DNA from: Ilumatobacter fluminis
Lineage (GTDB): Bacteria; Actinomycetota; Acidimicrobiia; Acidimicrobiales; Ilumatobacteraceae
Length of the DNA stretch: 64,000 nt
Assembly (NCBI RefSeq): GCF_004364865.1
Contig: NZ_SOAU01000001.1
Span: 1,550,001-1,614,000, forward strand
Direction of reading: 5' to 3'
Positions 26,411 to 35,024 of the stretch are shown one piece after another; position 1 is the stretch's first letter; each line of letters begins with the position of its first letter. Below the pieces are notes generated by a model. That model worked only from the letters and a program-made list of their open reading frames with translations, was not told the DNA's origin and did not search any database. Made by a program: the position numbers and the translations under genes.

Positions 26411-27709
26411 TCAGGAGGTCGCGGCGAGTTCGGCGTGGGGGATGCGTGCCGACACAACGGTGCCGCGACCACGTTCGGAGTCGACGTCGAGCGTGCCGCC
26501 GAGCGCTCCGACGCGGTCGGCCATGTTGAGGAGGCCGCGCGACGAGGCGTGGTCGTCGGCGTCGAAGCCCGGACCGTCGTCGGTGATCGTTACGACGAGA
26601 TCGGGATCGTCGTCCACCAGCGTCACGGTGACGCGGGCAGCGGCTCCGGCGTGTTTCGAAGCGTTCTGGATCGCTTCGGCGCAGACGAAGTAGAGCGCTA
26701 CCTGCGTCGAGTCGTCGAGGTGCGTGGTCGTCCGATCGTCGATCTCGATGGGCGTCGGGCTGCGTCGCGCGAGCGAGTGCAGTGCGCGGACCAGCCCGAG
26801 CTCCTTCAACCGCGCCGGGTACAGCCCCTGTGCCAGATCGCGGAGTTCGTCGACGGCTTCGTTCGCCGATCGATGCAGCGCCATCAACGAATCGCTCGAC
26901 GGCGGTTGGCCGTCCGCGGCCAGGTCGGCGGCGAGACGGAGCTGCATCGACAACGACACGAGACGCTGCTGCGCCCCGTCGTGCAGATCTCGCTCGACCC
27001 GCACCCGTTCCTCGTCGCCGGCGACGACGAGTCGTCGTCGAGAGTCGCGCAGCGCCCGCTCCGCCGCACGGAGTTCCCGGTTCTGTTTCACCGCCCGGTC
27101 GAGGCTGCGGAGGTGGACGAGGTTCAGTTCCTGGATGTCACCCATCACCATGAGCAGGTTGGCGGCGATGTAGGCCACCAAGACGCCGATGAACACACCG
27201 TCGGGTGCGACCTCGTCGAGGCCGACGCCGTCCGTCGTGAAGCTGATCAGCGAGATGACGACGGCGATCGCGATCGTGCCGGGGATCAGCTGCTTCACGA
27301 ACCGTCGCTCGAGGTAGGTCGCCGCGAGGATCACCGGGCCGATCACGTTCTGGATGGCGATCGGGAGCGTCTCGGGAATGATGATGACCAGCGGGAAGAG
27401 CAGGTACCAGGAGCCGAGGTTCGCCCACAGGATGCCGCGCCGCAGGTCGCCGCCGCGGAAGTACGGGCCCGCCACCCAGCGGAAGGGGAGCACGAGTGCG
27501 ATGCATCCCGCCAGGACGGCCGCCCACCACGACTGCAGAATGATCGCGAACACGAGGACGCCGAGCGACATGAGTGCGACCGACCGCTGGTCGGACGTGT
27601 TGTTGGTGAGCAGCCAGTCGCGCGCCTCCTGACGAACCTCCGGGATCTCCGACTCGGCGACCGATTGCAGATCGATGTCGGAGAGGTCGACGGACTCGCG
27701 GTCGGACAT
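26411..27709 (-). CDS. Orphan sensor histidine kinase (HisKA_3 / NarL-type partner)
   Basis: A 432-residue membrane histidine kinase of the LiaS/DesK class. About six transmembrane helices fill residues 45-195, then a short coiled coil (about 200-225). The phosphoacceptor motif ERDLHDGAQQRLVSLSMQLRL follows near residue 240, and an HATPase_c domain with the N box NASKHA, the G1 box ITDDGPGF and RGLLNMADRV. There is little extracellular sequence, so the stimulus is probably sensed in the membrane. The partner would be a LuxR/NarL-type response regulator, but none is adjacent. Upstream Asp/Ser-rich residues 1-20 are unusual. It is divergent from the CUT1 transporter operon. Confidence 0.88.
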   Translation of the reverse strand: MSDRESVDLSDIDLQSVAESEIPEVRQEARDWLLTNNTSDQRSVALMSLGVLVFAIILQSWWAAVLAGCIALVLPFRWVAGPYFRGGDLRRGILWANLGSWYLLFPLVIIIPETLPIAIQNVIGPVILAATYLERRFVKQLIPGTIAIAVVISLISFTTDGVGLDEVAPDGVFIGVLVAYIAANLLMVMGDIQELNLVHLRSLDRAVKQNRELRAAERALRDSRRRLVVAGDEERVRVERDLHDGAQQRLVSLSMQLRLAADLAADGQPPSSDSLMALHRSANEAVDELRDLAQGLYPARLKELGLVRALHSLARRSPTPIEIDDRTTTHLDDSTQVALYFVCAEAIQNASKHAGAAARVTVTLVDDDPDLVVTITDDGPGFDADDHASSRGLLNMADRVGALGGTLDVDSERGRGTVVSARIPHAELAATS

Positions 27710-27916
27710 GCCCGAAGGCTAGGTGACGGCCCGACCAGCATCGAATGGGCGCCCCGTCGGCGTCGCCTGGCCACTCGGTGATCGGTCGCCGACGGGGCGG
27801 GGAACGACGGGTGAACTCTTGGCGACGAGCACCGCTCGGTGTCGTGGCGACCCGTAGGTTCCCCGGCTGGCTGCCCTCTGCGGCCTGTTCTCAACCCCCC
27901 ATCGAAAGTGAAATCC

Positions 27917-29425
27917 ATGCGTGAACAACGACGCACTCGCCGATTCGCGGCGCTTGCACTCGCCGCAACCGTGGTCCTCGCCGCCTGTGGTGACGACGAC
28001 GATTCGGACGCCGACGACGAGCCGGCGACCGAGGAGTCGACCGACGAGCCCGCCACCGACGACGAGCCGGCCGACGAGCCTGCCGCCGACGACGAGCCGG
28101 CCGCGGAGCCCGCTGGTGACGACGAAGAAGCGTCGGGCGACGACGCCGTGATCCCGGTGTGGATCGCATTCGAGGACTACCGCCTCGACTGGACCAACGA
28201 GGTCGCTGCAGCGTTCAACGAGCAGGTCGACGGCTACTCGGTCGAGATCACCGGTTTCGCGAGCTACAACGACGCGTTCGATGCCGCCATCCAGGCGATC
28301 AACTCGGGTGAGCCGCCGGCGGTCGTCCACTTCTTCGAAGCGGCGACCCAGGAAGCCCGCGACGCCCTCGCCGGGAACGGTGAGCCGGTCTTCGCCGACC
28401 TCGAGGCGATCATCGACGGCCGCACCGAAGTCGCCGGCGTTCCCGTCGTGCTCGACGATGTCGTCGCCTCGGCTGCGACGTACTACCAGCTCGACGGTTC
28501 GTACACCTCGATGCCGTGGAACACGTCGTCGGCGATCATGTTCCTGAACCGCACCCTGCTCGACGCCGCCGGTGTCGAGGGCACACCCGCCACGTGGCAG
28601 GAGCTCGAGGCGGCGTGCGAGGCGTTCATGGCGTCCGACGCGGCGACCGACTCGTGCGTCACCTGGCCGAACCACAGCTGGTTCGTGGAGCAGGACATCG
28701 CCCTCCAGGGTGAGCTGCTCGCCAACAACGACAACGGTCGCTCGGGTCGCGCCGACGAGGTCTTCATCGACTCCGACGCGATGGTCGACTACGTCACGTG
28801 GTGGAAGGGCATGGCCGACCAGGGCTACTACACCTACACCGGCACCCAGCGCGACTGGGGCGGCACGTACGACCTGTTCGCCGCCCAGAACGTCCCGTTC
28901 CTGCTCTACTCCTCGTCCGACACGACGGCGCTCACCGACGAAGGCGCCAACGGCGGCTTCGAGGTCGAGGCGGCGTTCCTGCCCCGCAACGGTGAGGCCA
29001 CCGGCGGCGGCGCCCTCATCGGCGGCGCCACCAACTGGGTCATCAACGGTCTCGACGAGACCACCCAGGACGGCGCCATCGCATGGGTGAACTTCCTCTC
29101 GAACCCGGAGAACGCTGCGTCGTGGCACCAGACCACGGGCTACATCCCGATCACCGAGACCGCCGTGTCGAACCTCGAAGCCGAGGGCTACTTCGACGAG
29201 AACCCGAACCAGCGGATCGCCAGCGAGCAGCTCGCCGCCTCGCCCGACACGCCGGCCACCACCGGCGCCCTGGTCGGCAACTTCGTCGCCATCCGTGACG
29301 TGATCACCGAGTCGATCGAGTCGGTCCTCGTCAACGGTGACGACCCGGCCGAGGCGATGGCTGCTGCTCAGGAGGACGCCCAGGCGCTCCTCGACGAGTA
29401 CAACCTGCTCTTCGCCGACGGCTGA
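27917..29425 (+). CDS. CUT1 sugar ABC transporter substrate-binding lipoprotein (UgpB-like)
   Basis: A 502-residue lipoprotein. The signal peptide ends in the lipobox LAAC (Cys near residue 24). A very acidic Asp/Glu/Ala/Pro linker (about 25-75) follows, then a solute-binding fold of the UgpB/MalE kind (YNDAFDAAIQAINSGEPPAVVHFFEAATQ, MPWNTSSAIMFLNRTLLDAAG, GALIGGATNWVI). It would capture a sugar or glycerophosphodiester outside the cell and deliver it to the two permeases downstream. The start is the ATG at 27917. A strong hairpin separates it from the permease genes and probably keeps its transcript more abundant. Confidence 0.88.
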   Translation: MREQRRTRRFAALALAATVVLAACGDDDDSDADDEPATEESTDEPATDDEPADEPAADDEPAAEPAGDDEEASGDDAVIPVWIAFEDYRLDWTNEVAAAFNEQVDGYSVEITGFASYNDAFDAAIQAINSGEPPAVVHFFEAATQEARDALAGNGEPVFADLEAIIDGRTEVAGVPVVLDDVVASAATYYQLDGSYTSMPWNTSSAIMFLNRTLLDAAGVEGTPATWQELEAACEAFMASDAATDSCVTWPNHSWFVEQDIALQGELLANNDNGRSGRADEVFIDSDAMVDYVTWWKGMADQGYYTYTGTQRDWGGTYDLFAAQNVPFLLYSSSDTTALTDEGANGGFEVEAAFLPRNGEATGGGALIGGATNWVINGLDETTQDGAIAWVNFLSNPENAASWHQTTGYIPITETAVSNLEAEGYFDENPNQRIASEQLAASPDTPATTGALVGNFVAIRDVITESIESVLVNGDDPAEAMAAAQEDAQALLDEYNLLFADG

Positions 29426-29440
29426 TCAGCCACGTCCGAC

Positions 29441-29483
29441 CGACCGCTGATCGGGGAGCGACCTGCTTCCCGATCAGCGGTCG
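29441..29483 (+). terminator. Hairpin between the binding-protein and permease genes
   Basis: An 18-bp stem with a single mismatch (left arm 29441-29458, right arm 29466-29483) and a 7-nt loop lies 15 nt after the binding-protein stop. No T tract follows. In such operons a hairpin at this place usually stabilises the upstream mRNA or terminates only some transcripts; that role is inferred. Confidence 0.7.
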
Positions 29484-29519
29484 ATCTCGTCCCACCCGAC
29501 CTCGACCGAGTTCCTTCGC

Positions 29520-30860
29520 ATGCCGCTGCCCGCCCTCTTCGCCATCCTCGTCGCTGCGCTCGTCGGCGCCGCCGTCGTCGCGCGCAGCGGCACCCGCTCG
29601 CTGCCACTCCGAGCACTGGCGGGCGCACTCGGCGGCGGGCTCGGAGCGCTGGCCGTCAGCGCACCGATCGACTTCTGCACCTTCTCCGACGAGTACGAGA
29701 CGAAGGATTACGTCTTCGGTCTCGTCCTCATGGCTGCCGGTGCTGCGGCCGGCATCGCCGCCGCCCGCGCCGCCATGGCGCCCGAGCGCAAGCCCGACAC
29801 CAATGCGACGAGCCACAGCGTGTGGCGCAACTGGTGGATGCCGTGGCTGCTCCTCTCACCCACGCTCGCGGTCCTCGTCGTCTTCCTGTACTGGCCGGCG
29901 ATCGAGACCATCCGCTACTCGACGAAGCTGGCCCGTCTGTCGAACCCGAAACAGGTCGACCGCTGCGTCTACAACTTCACCGAGCTGATCGGTCCGTCCC
30001 GGCCGTGGCTCGCACTCGTGCTCGCCGGCCTCGGCATGGTCGGCATCGCCGCCGGGGTGCTCCTCGACCGGCAGGGCAGGCGGGTCGCCCGCAGCGCCCG
30101 CACGATCGTGTCGGCAGTCAGCGCCATCTCGCTCTTCGCCGCCCTGGCGTTCATCTTCACCGACGACTACCGGCAGGTGTACGTCGTGACGATGATCATC
30201 TCGGTCGGGACCGTGGTCGGCGGCTTGGTCATCTCGCTCGGGATCGCCTTCATCGCCTACCAGCCGATCCGCGGCGCCTCGGTGTACCGAACTCTGCTGA
30301 TCTGGCCGTACGCGATCAGCCCGCCGATCGCCGGTCTGTTGTTCTTCGTCATCTTCGACGCGAACACCGGCATCATCGACCACTGGACGACGACCCTGCT
30401 CGACACGGGACTCGCCGACTACCGCACGACGCCGGTGCTCGCCCAGCTCGTGGTGATCATAGCGAGCATCTGGAAGACGCTCGGCTACAACCTGCTGTTC
30501 TACGTCGCCGGGCTGCAGACCATCCCGCCCGACCAGGTCGAGGCGGCGATGATCGACGGGGCGAGTGCCTGGCAACGGTTCCGCTATGTCGTGATCCCGG
30601 CGCTGTCGCCGATCACGTTCTTCCTGATCGTCACCAACCTCACGTACGCCTTCTTCGAGACGTACGGCACCATCGACTACCTCACCAAGGGCGGGCCTGC
30701 CGGCGCGACGAATGTCGCGATGTACGAGATCATCCAGGTGTTCAACACCGGCGGTGACCTCGGTCGCGGGTCGGCGCAGTCGATGATCCTCTTCGCCGGC
30801 GTCGTCGGGTTGACGATGTGGCAGTTCCGATCGACAGGACGACGAGTCACCTATGGCTGA
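29520..30860 (+). CDS. CUT1 ABC transporter permease (UgpA-like) with extra membrane segments
   Basis: A 446-residue permease, much longer than the usual 290-310. Residues 1-80 add two or three hydrophobic helices. Then come the normal first helix (WLLLSPTLAVLVVFLYWPAIETI), an insertion at about 160-230 with two further hydrophobic stretches, and the core domain with the EAA loop QVEAAMIDGASAWQRFRYVVIPALSP that contacts the ATPase. It forms the membrane channel with the next gene product. The start is the ATG at 29520, and the 3' end overlaps the next gene by 8 bp. No ATP-binding subunit is encoded nearby, so a shared MsiK-like ATPase is likely. Confidence 0.88.
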   Translation: MPLPALFAILVAALVGAAVVARSGTRSLPLRALAGALGGGLGALAVSAPIDFCTFSDEYETKDYVFGLVLMAAGAAAGIAAARAAMAPERKPDTNATSHSVWRNWWMPWLLLSPTLAVLVVFLYWPAIETIRYSTKLARLSNPKQVDRCVYNFTELIGPSRPWLALVLAGLGMVGIAAGVLLDRQGRRVARSARTIVSAVSAISLFAALAFIFTDDYRQVYVVTMIISVGTVVGGLVISLGIAFIAYQPIRGASVYRTLLIWPYAISPPIAGLLFFVIFDANTGIIDHWTTTLLDTGLADYRTTPVLAQLVVIIASIWKTLGYNLLFYVAGLQTIPPDQVEAAMIDGASAWQRFRYVVIPALSPITFFLIVTNLTYAFFETYGTIDYLTKGGPAGATNVAMYEIIQVFNTGGDLGRGSAQSMILFAGVVGLTMWQFRSTGRRVTYG

Positions 30861-31767
30861 GACCGCCCCCACCGCCTCGACGACCGGCCCGACGCACGGT
30901 GGCACCGCCTCGGCGTTCGTCGCGCCGTCACCCCGCCGTCGCCGCAAGGGTGCCCCGGGGCAGCAACCGCACTGGTACACGCACGCGATCCTGATCGTGA
31001 TCGTGCTGATCGTCGGGTTCCCGCTGGCGTACGCCATGTTGGTGTCGACCCAGACCAACCAGGAGTACTTCGCCCACCAGCTCACGCCGGGCAGCGCGCT
31101 GCGCGACAACTTCGACACCGTGTGGAACCAGCGCGACATCGGGCTCTACATGCGGACCTCGCTGATCCAGTCGGTGATCATCGCCGCCGGCAAGTCGATC
31201 ACCGCCGTGCTCGCCGGCATGGCCTTCGTCTACTTCAACTTCAACCTGAAAGGCCCGGTCTTCTGGTTCGTGCTCGTCACCTTGATGATGCCGACCGAGA
31301 TCTCGATCCTGGCGCTGTTCGAGATCGTGTCGGGCTTCGGCTGGACGAACTCGATGCTGGCGATCACCGTGCCGTTCCTGGCGTCGGCCACCGGTGCGTT
31401 CCTGTTCCGGCAGCACTTCCTGTCGATCCCGGCCGAACTGTCGGAGGCGGCGCGGATCGACGGTGCCGGGCCGATCCGGTTCCTGTGGGCGATCCTGCTG
31501 CCGCTGTCGTGGAACGTGTTCGGCGCGCTGGCCGTGATCCAGTTCCTCTACTCGTGGAACATGTATCTGTGGCCGAGCCTGATCATCCGCGACGACGACG
31601 CGCAGACGGTGCAGATCGGTCTCGGTGCGCTCCAGAACGTGGGTGGCGGCCTGTCGTACGGGCCGCTGATGCTCGGTGCCGTACTCGCCTCGATCCCGCC
31701 GACGATCGTGTTCATCCTCCTCCAGAAGACGTTCCTGAAGGGCTTCGCGATCACCGCCGGCAAGTGA
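30853..31767 (+). CDS. CUT1 ABC transporter permease (UgpE-like)
   Basis: A 304-residue inner-membrane permease of standard length. It has an Ala/Arg-rich N-terminal tail of about 45 residues, six helices and the EAA loop ELSEAARIDGAGPIRFLWAILLPLSW (about residues 195-220). It pairs with the upstream permease to form the translocation path for the sugar bound by the lipoprotein. It overlaps the upstream gene by 8 bp and is the last gene of the operon; a hairpin follows at 31777. Confidence 0.9.
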   Translation: MAETAPTASTTGPTHGGTASAFVAPSPRRRRKGAPGQQPHWYTHAILIVIVLIVGFPLAYAMLVSTQTNQEYFAHQLTPGSALRDNFDTVWNQRDIGLYMRTSLIQSVIIAAGKSITAVLAGMAFVYFNFNLKGPVFWFVLVTLMMPTEISILALFEIVSGFGWTNSMLAITVPFLASATGAFLFRQHFLSIPAELSEAARIDGAGPIRFLWAILLPLSWNVFGALAVIQFLYSWNMYLWPSLIIRDDDAQTVQIGLGALQNVGGGLSYGPLMLGAVLASIPPTIVFILLQKTFLKGFAITAGK

Positions 31768-31776
31768 CGTAGTTGG

Positions 31777-31816
31777 CCGAAGCGTACATTCGCTTCGGTG
31801 CTGCCCCCGTCGGGGG
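31777..31816. terminator. Bidirectional hairpins between converging operons
   Basis: A perfect 8-bp stem (CCGAAGCG / CGCTTCGG, loop TACATT) at 31777-31798 is followed at once by a second short stem (CCCCGTCGGGG region, 31804-31816). They lie between the CUT1 permease and eutC, whose genes converge, and could end transcription from either side. Confidence 0.6.
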
Positions 31817-31907
31817 ACGTCGGGGGTCGAACGTCGATGGAAGCCGGTTCCACCTGCGAGTTCGAGCACGCAAGTCGTGCCGACCGGCCGAGCCGCGTGC
31901 GGGCGGA

Positions 31908-32777
31908 TCAGGAGATGAGGAAGTTCCCGATCCCTGGTCCACTCGACAACGGTTCGTCTCCGCTGCGGTCCTTGAGGTCGACGCCGGTGCGCCCGAGGTG
32001 TCTTGCTCCGACGAGCAGGTGGAGCAGTCGTTCAGCGGCCGTTCCAAAATCGAGCCCGCCGGGACGGATGTTCGAGATGCAGTTACGGTTCGCATCGGAG
32101 AGACCGACGCGCGGTCCCCACGTCAGGTAGATCCCGAGGCTGTCGGGCGAACTCAATCCGGGGCGTTCGCCGATCAGCACCACCACGGCTCGCGCATCGA
32201 GCAGCGCTCCGACCTCGTCGCCGATGGCGACACGGCCTTGCTCGACGATGCAGACCGGCGCCAGTGTCCAAGAACCGTGAGCGTTCGGGTCGGAGCCGGC
32301 GTCGGCGAGCAGCCCGACGAGCGCGTCGACCATCGGCGCCGCATGCTGCTGAACGGCGAGCGACGACAGGCCGTCGACGACGACGATCGCGAGGGAAGCG
32401 GCTGGCGCGCCGATCGCCATGAGCGCGTCTCGTGATGCGGCGTCGAGGCGCCGCCCGAGGTCGGGACGCTGGAGATACGACGTGCGGTCGACGGCCATGC
32501 TGTGTAGGCGTCGGATCGGGCGGTTCACCGTTGGTTCGATGCCGGCGAGTCGATCGACGAGGGCGTCGGCGTCGAGCGGCAGATGCACCGCGTCCTTTGC
32601 TCGTGCGTGGGCCAGCTGGAATTCGAGCGTTCGGTTCGTGGGCAGGCTCACACCGGCCCGTCCGAGCCCGATGCGCGCGTCCGTGAACCGGTCGAGACGT
32701 CGCCACGGGTCGTTCGTGACGATGGCCGGCCGGTCCGCCGGTTCGAGCCGGTCCCGGTCGTCGTCGGGGGCGCTCAT
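31908..32777 (-). CDS. eutC: Ethanolamine ammonia-lyase small subunit EutC
   Basis: A 289-residue small subunit of the adenosylcobalamin-dependent ethanolamine ammonia-lyase, which with EutB turns ethanolamine into acetaldehyde and ammonia. Recognisable blocks are DARIGLGRAGVSLPTNRTLEFQLAHARAKDAVH (about residues 33-65), RPDLGRRLD, VVDGLSSLAVQ, VLIGERPGLSSPDSLGIYLTWGPR and the end segment RRSGDEPLSS-like near the C-terminus. The start is the ATG at 32777, whose ATGA overlaps the eutB stop. No shell proteins, EutA reactivase or aldehyde dehydrogenase lie beside it, so this is a cytosolic enzyme without a microcompartment. Confidence 0.92.
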   Translation of the reverse strand: MSAPDDDRDRLEPADRPAIVTNDPWRRLDRFTDARIGLGRAGVSLPTNRTLEFQLAHARAKDAVHLPLDADALVDRLAGIEPTVNRPIRRLHSMAVDRTSYLQRPDLGRRLDAASRDALMAIGAPAASLAIVVVDGLSSLAVQQHAAPMVDALVGLLADAGSDPNAHGSWTLAPVCIVEQGRVAIGDEVGALLDARAVVVLIGERPGLSSPDSLGIYLTWGPRVGLSDANRNCISNIRPGGLDFGTAAERLLHLLVGARHLGRTGVDLKDRSGDEPLSSGPGIGNFLIS

Positions 32778-34180
32778 CGGTCCGACCCGGTCGCCTGCCG
32801 GAGTGAGCGGGCGAACCGGTCGCTCATCGTCGTCGAGAGTACGGGCCGCTCGACGTCGGCGAAGACGTTCATCGCCTCCAGCCAGGCGGCGAACTCGGGC
32901 GCCGGTGCGAGCCCCAGCACGCGCCGGGCGTACAGAGCGTCGTGGAACGACGTGGTCTGGTAGTTGAGCATGATGTCGTCGGATCCTGGGATCCCCATGA
33001 TGAAGTTGCAGCCGGCGACGCCGAGCAAGGTCAGCAGGTTGTCCATGTCGTTCTGGTCGGCTTCGGCGTGATTCGTGTAGCAGATGTCGCACCCCATCGG
33101 CAGGCCGAGCAACTTGCCGCAGAAGTGGTCTTCGAGGCCTGCCCGAATGATCTCCTTCCCGTCGAAAAGGTATTCGGGGCCGATGAAGCCGACGACGGTG
33201 TTGACCAGGAGCGGGTCGAACTTCCGGGCAACGGCGTAGGCACGCACCTCGCAGGTCTGTTGATCGAGACCGTGGTGGGCGCCGGCGGAGAGAGCGCTGC
33301 CTTGTCCGGTCTCGAAGTACATGACGTTGTTCCCGACGGTGCCTCGCCCCAGCGACCGCGCTGCATCATGTGCCTCGGCCAACAGGTCGAGTGACACGCC
33401 GAAGCCCGTGTTGGCAGCTTGCGTACCGGCGATCGATTGGAACACGAGGTCGACGGGCGCTCCGCGCTCGATGCACTCGAGTGTGGTGGTGACGTGGGCG
33501 AGGACGCATGACTGCGTGGGAATCTCGTACTCACTGATCACGTCGTCCATCAGTTGCAGCAACTTCATGCTCTGGGTGACGTTGTCGGTGGCCGGGTTGA
33601 TGCCGATCACAGCGTCGCCGCTCCCGTACAGCAGGCCGTCGAGAATGCTCGCTGCGACACCGGTCACGTCGTCCGTCGGGTGGTTGGGCTGGAGCCGGGT
33701 GGAGAGGCGGCCGTTCAACCCGATCGTGTTCCGGAACGAGGTGACCACCTCGCATTTGTGTGCAGCCAGGATCAGATCCTGGTTGCGCATCAGCTTGCTG
33801 ACGGCGGCAGCCATCTCGGGGGTGACGCCGGTACGGACCCGGGCTAGCGCGTCCGGCGTGGCCAGATCGCTCAACAGCCAGTTGCGGAAGTCGCCGACGG
33901 AGAAGTGGGCGATCGGCTCGAACGCAATCGGGTCGTGGTCGTCGACGATGAGGCGTGTGATCTCGTCGTGCTCGTACGGCACGAGCATGTCTTCGAGGAA
34001 GGTGGCCAACGGGACGTCGGCCAGGCACAGCTGCGCGGCGACGCGCTCCTCGGCCGTGTCGGCGGCGACGCCGGCGAGCCGGTCGCCGGACCGCGCCGGG
34101 GTCGCTTTGGCCATCAGTTCGGCGAGCGATGCGAAGTGGTGACTCCGTCTGCCCAGCGTGGAGCGGTATGCCCGACTCAT
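32774..34180 (-). CDS. eutB: Ethanolamine ammonia-lyase large subunit EutB
   Basis: A 468-residue TIM-barrel large subunit that binds the substrate and, with EutC, adenosylcobalamin. Family blocks include KLMRNQDLILAAHKCEVVTSFRNTIGLNGRLSTRLQPNHPTDD (about residues 127-170), the active-site strand GDAVIGINPATDN, FQSIAGTQAANTGFGV, YFETGQGSALSAGAHHG and CDICYTNHAEADQNDMDNLL. Length is normal. It lies 38 nt downstream of the GntR gene and is coupled to eutC by a 4-bp overlap. In this cluster it would deaminate ethanolamine or a similar 1,2-amino alcohol released from the imported compound. Confidence 0.95.
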   Translation of the reverse strand: MSRAYRSTLGRRSHHFASLAELMAKATPARSGDRLAGVAADTAEERVAAQLCLADVPLATFLEDMLVPYEHDEITRLIVDDHDPIAFEPIAHFSVGDFRNWLLSDLATPDALARVRTGVTPEMAAAVSKLMRNQDLILAAHKCEVVTSFRNTIGLNGRLSTRLQPNHPTDDVTGVAASILDGLLYGSGDAVIGINPATDNVTQSMKLLQLMDDVISEYEIPTQSCVLAHVTTTLECIERGAPVDLVFQSIAGTQAANTGFGVSLDLLAEAHDAARSLGRGTVGNNVMYFETGQGSALSAGAHHGLDQQTCEVRAYAVARKFDPLLVNTVVGFIGPEYLFDGKEIIRAGLEDHFCGKLLGLPMGCDICYTNHAEADQNDMDNLLTLLGVAGCNFIMGIPGSDDIMLNYQTTSFHDALYARRVLGLAPAPEFAAWLEAMNVFADVERPVLSTTMSDRFARSLRQATGSDR

Positions 34181-34218
34181 TTCGTTGCCTCGACCGGCCG
34201 TTCGCTCTCGTCCGGTGA

Positions 34219-34977
34219 TTAGTCGAGCGCGTCGACCGGTGGGGTGGACGCACGCGTCTCGCTGCGAGTCGGGCGCCGGCTCAGCGACGGCGTCATCGAG
34301 CGCTTGGTACCTTCTCGATGGTCGGCGCTGGCTTCGACGAGCAGAACCTGGTCTCGCTGACGGACCGCTTCGATGATCCGATCGTGGTCGGCGAGCACCT
34401 GCTCGGTCGCGCCGTCGTGACGGAAGTAGAGCGAGTGGTAGAACTCGGACAAGATCCAGAGCCGACGAACCTCGCGGAGCACGAGCCGCAGCGGAGAGCG
34501 GTCGAAGATGGCGAAGTGGAATCGTCGGTTCGCCTCGCGGTACTCGTAGAAGCCTGCTTCGGTGCCGAGCTCGCGTAGTTCGTCGTTCACGGCTTCGAGT
34601 TCGCCTGGGTCGAGAGCGGCCAGGTCGACGGAGCGGAACAACTCCGCCTCGAGCACCTGACGCATCAGGTAGATCTCACTGAGGTCTTCCACGGTCGGCC
34701 GGACGACCGTGTAGCCGGTGTTCGGCCAGTGATCGAGCAGTCCTTCGGTGACGAGCGCGCCGAGTGCCTCGCGCACCGGGATCCGGCTGACGCCGAGCCG
34801 GTCGGCGATCTCGCCCTGATTGACCTTCTCGCCGGGGAGGAGTTCGCCGGTGAGGATCATCTTGCGGATCTCGGAGAGACTCGAGTCGGCGTTGTCGCCC
34901 TTCCTGTTCGACACTGTCGTCCTCGCTCTCGCGACCCCACCGAGCCTGGGCTTCGTCACCGCTTCTGCTGTCAACAT
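34219..34977 (-). CDS. GntR-family regulator (FadR/FCD subfamily)
   Basis: A transcription factor of about 252 residues. The winged helix-turn-helix is at about 32-90 (SEIRKMILTGELLPGEKVNQGEIADRLGVSRIPVREALGALVTEGLL), followed by an all-helical FCD effector domain with the Asp, Arg and His residues that often bind a metal and carboxylate ligand (YLMRQVLEAELF, EANRRFHFAIFD, DHDRIIEAV). The start is uncertain: the ATG at 34977 was used, but a GTG at 35022, 5 nt after GGGGAG, or a GTG at 35028 overlapping the crotonase stop would couple it to the operon. It probably controls both divergent operons through the palindrome at 39224-39243. Confidence 0.85.
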   Translation of the reverse strand: MLTAEAVTKPRLGGVARARTTVSNRKGDNADSSLSEIRKMILTGELLPGEKVNQGEIADRLGVSRIPVREALGALVTEGLLDHWPNTGYTVVRPTVEDLSEIYLMRQVLEAELFRSVDLAALDPGELEAVNDELRELGTEAGFYEYREANRRFHFAIFDRSPLRLVLREVRRLWILSEFYHSLYFRHDGATEQVLADHDRIIEAVRQRDQVLLVEASADHREGTKRSMTPSLSRRPTRSETRASTPPVDALD

Positions 34978-35024
34978 AGCGGTGCCGGGGATGCTGTTCG
35001 CTGCCACGGGCCGGGAGTCCACGG

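Noticed and set aside
34181-34218. An adenosylcobalamin riboswitch before eutB
   Set aside because: Only 38 nt separate the GntR gene from eutB, far too short for this riboswitch, and no B12-box sequence is visible there.
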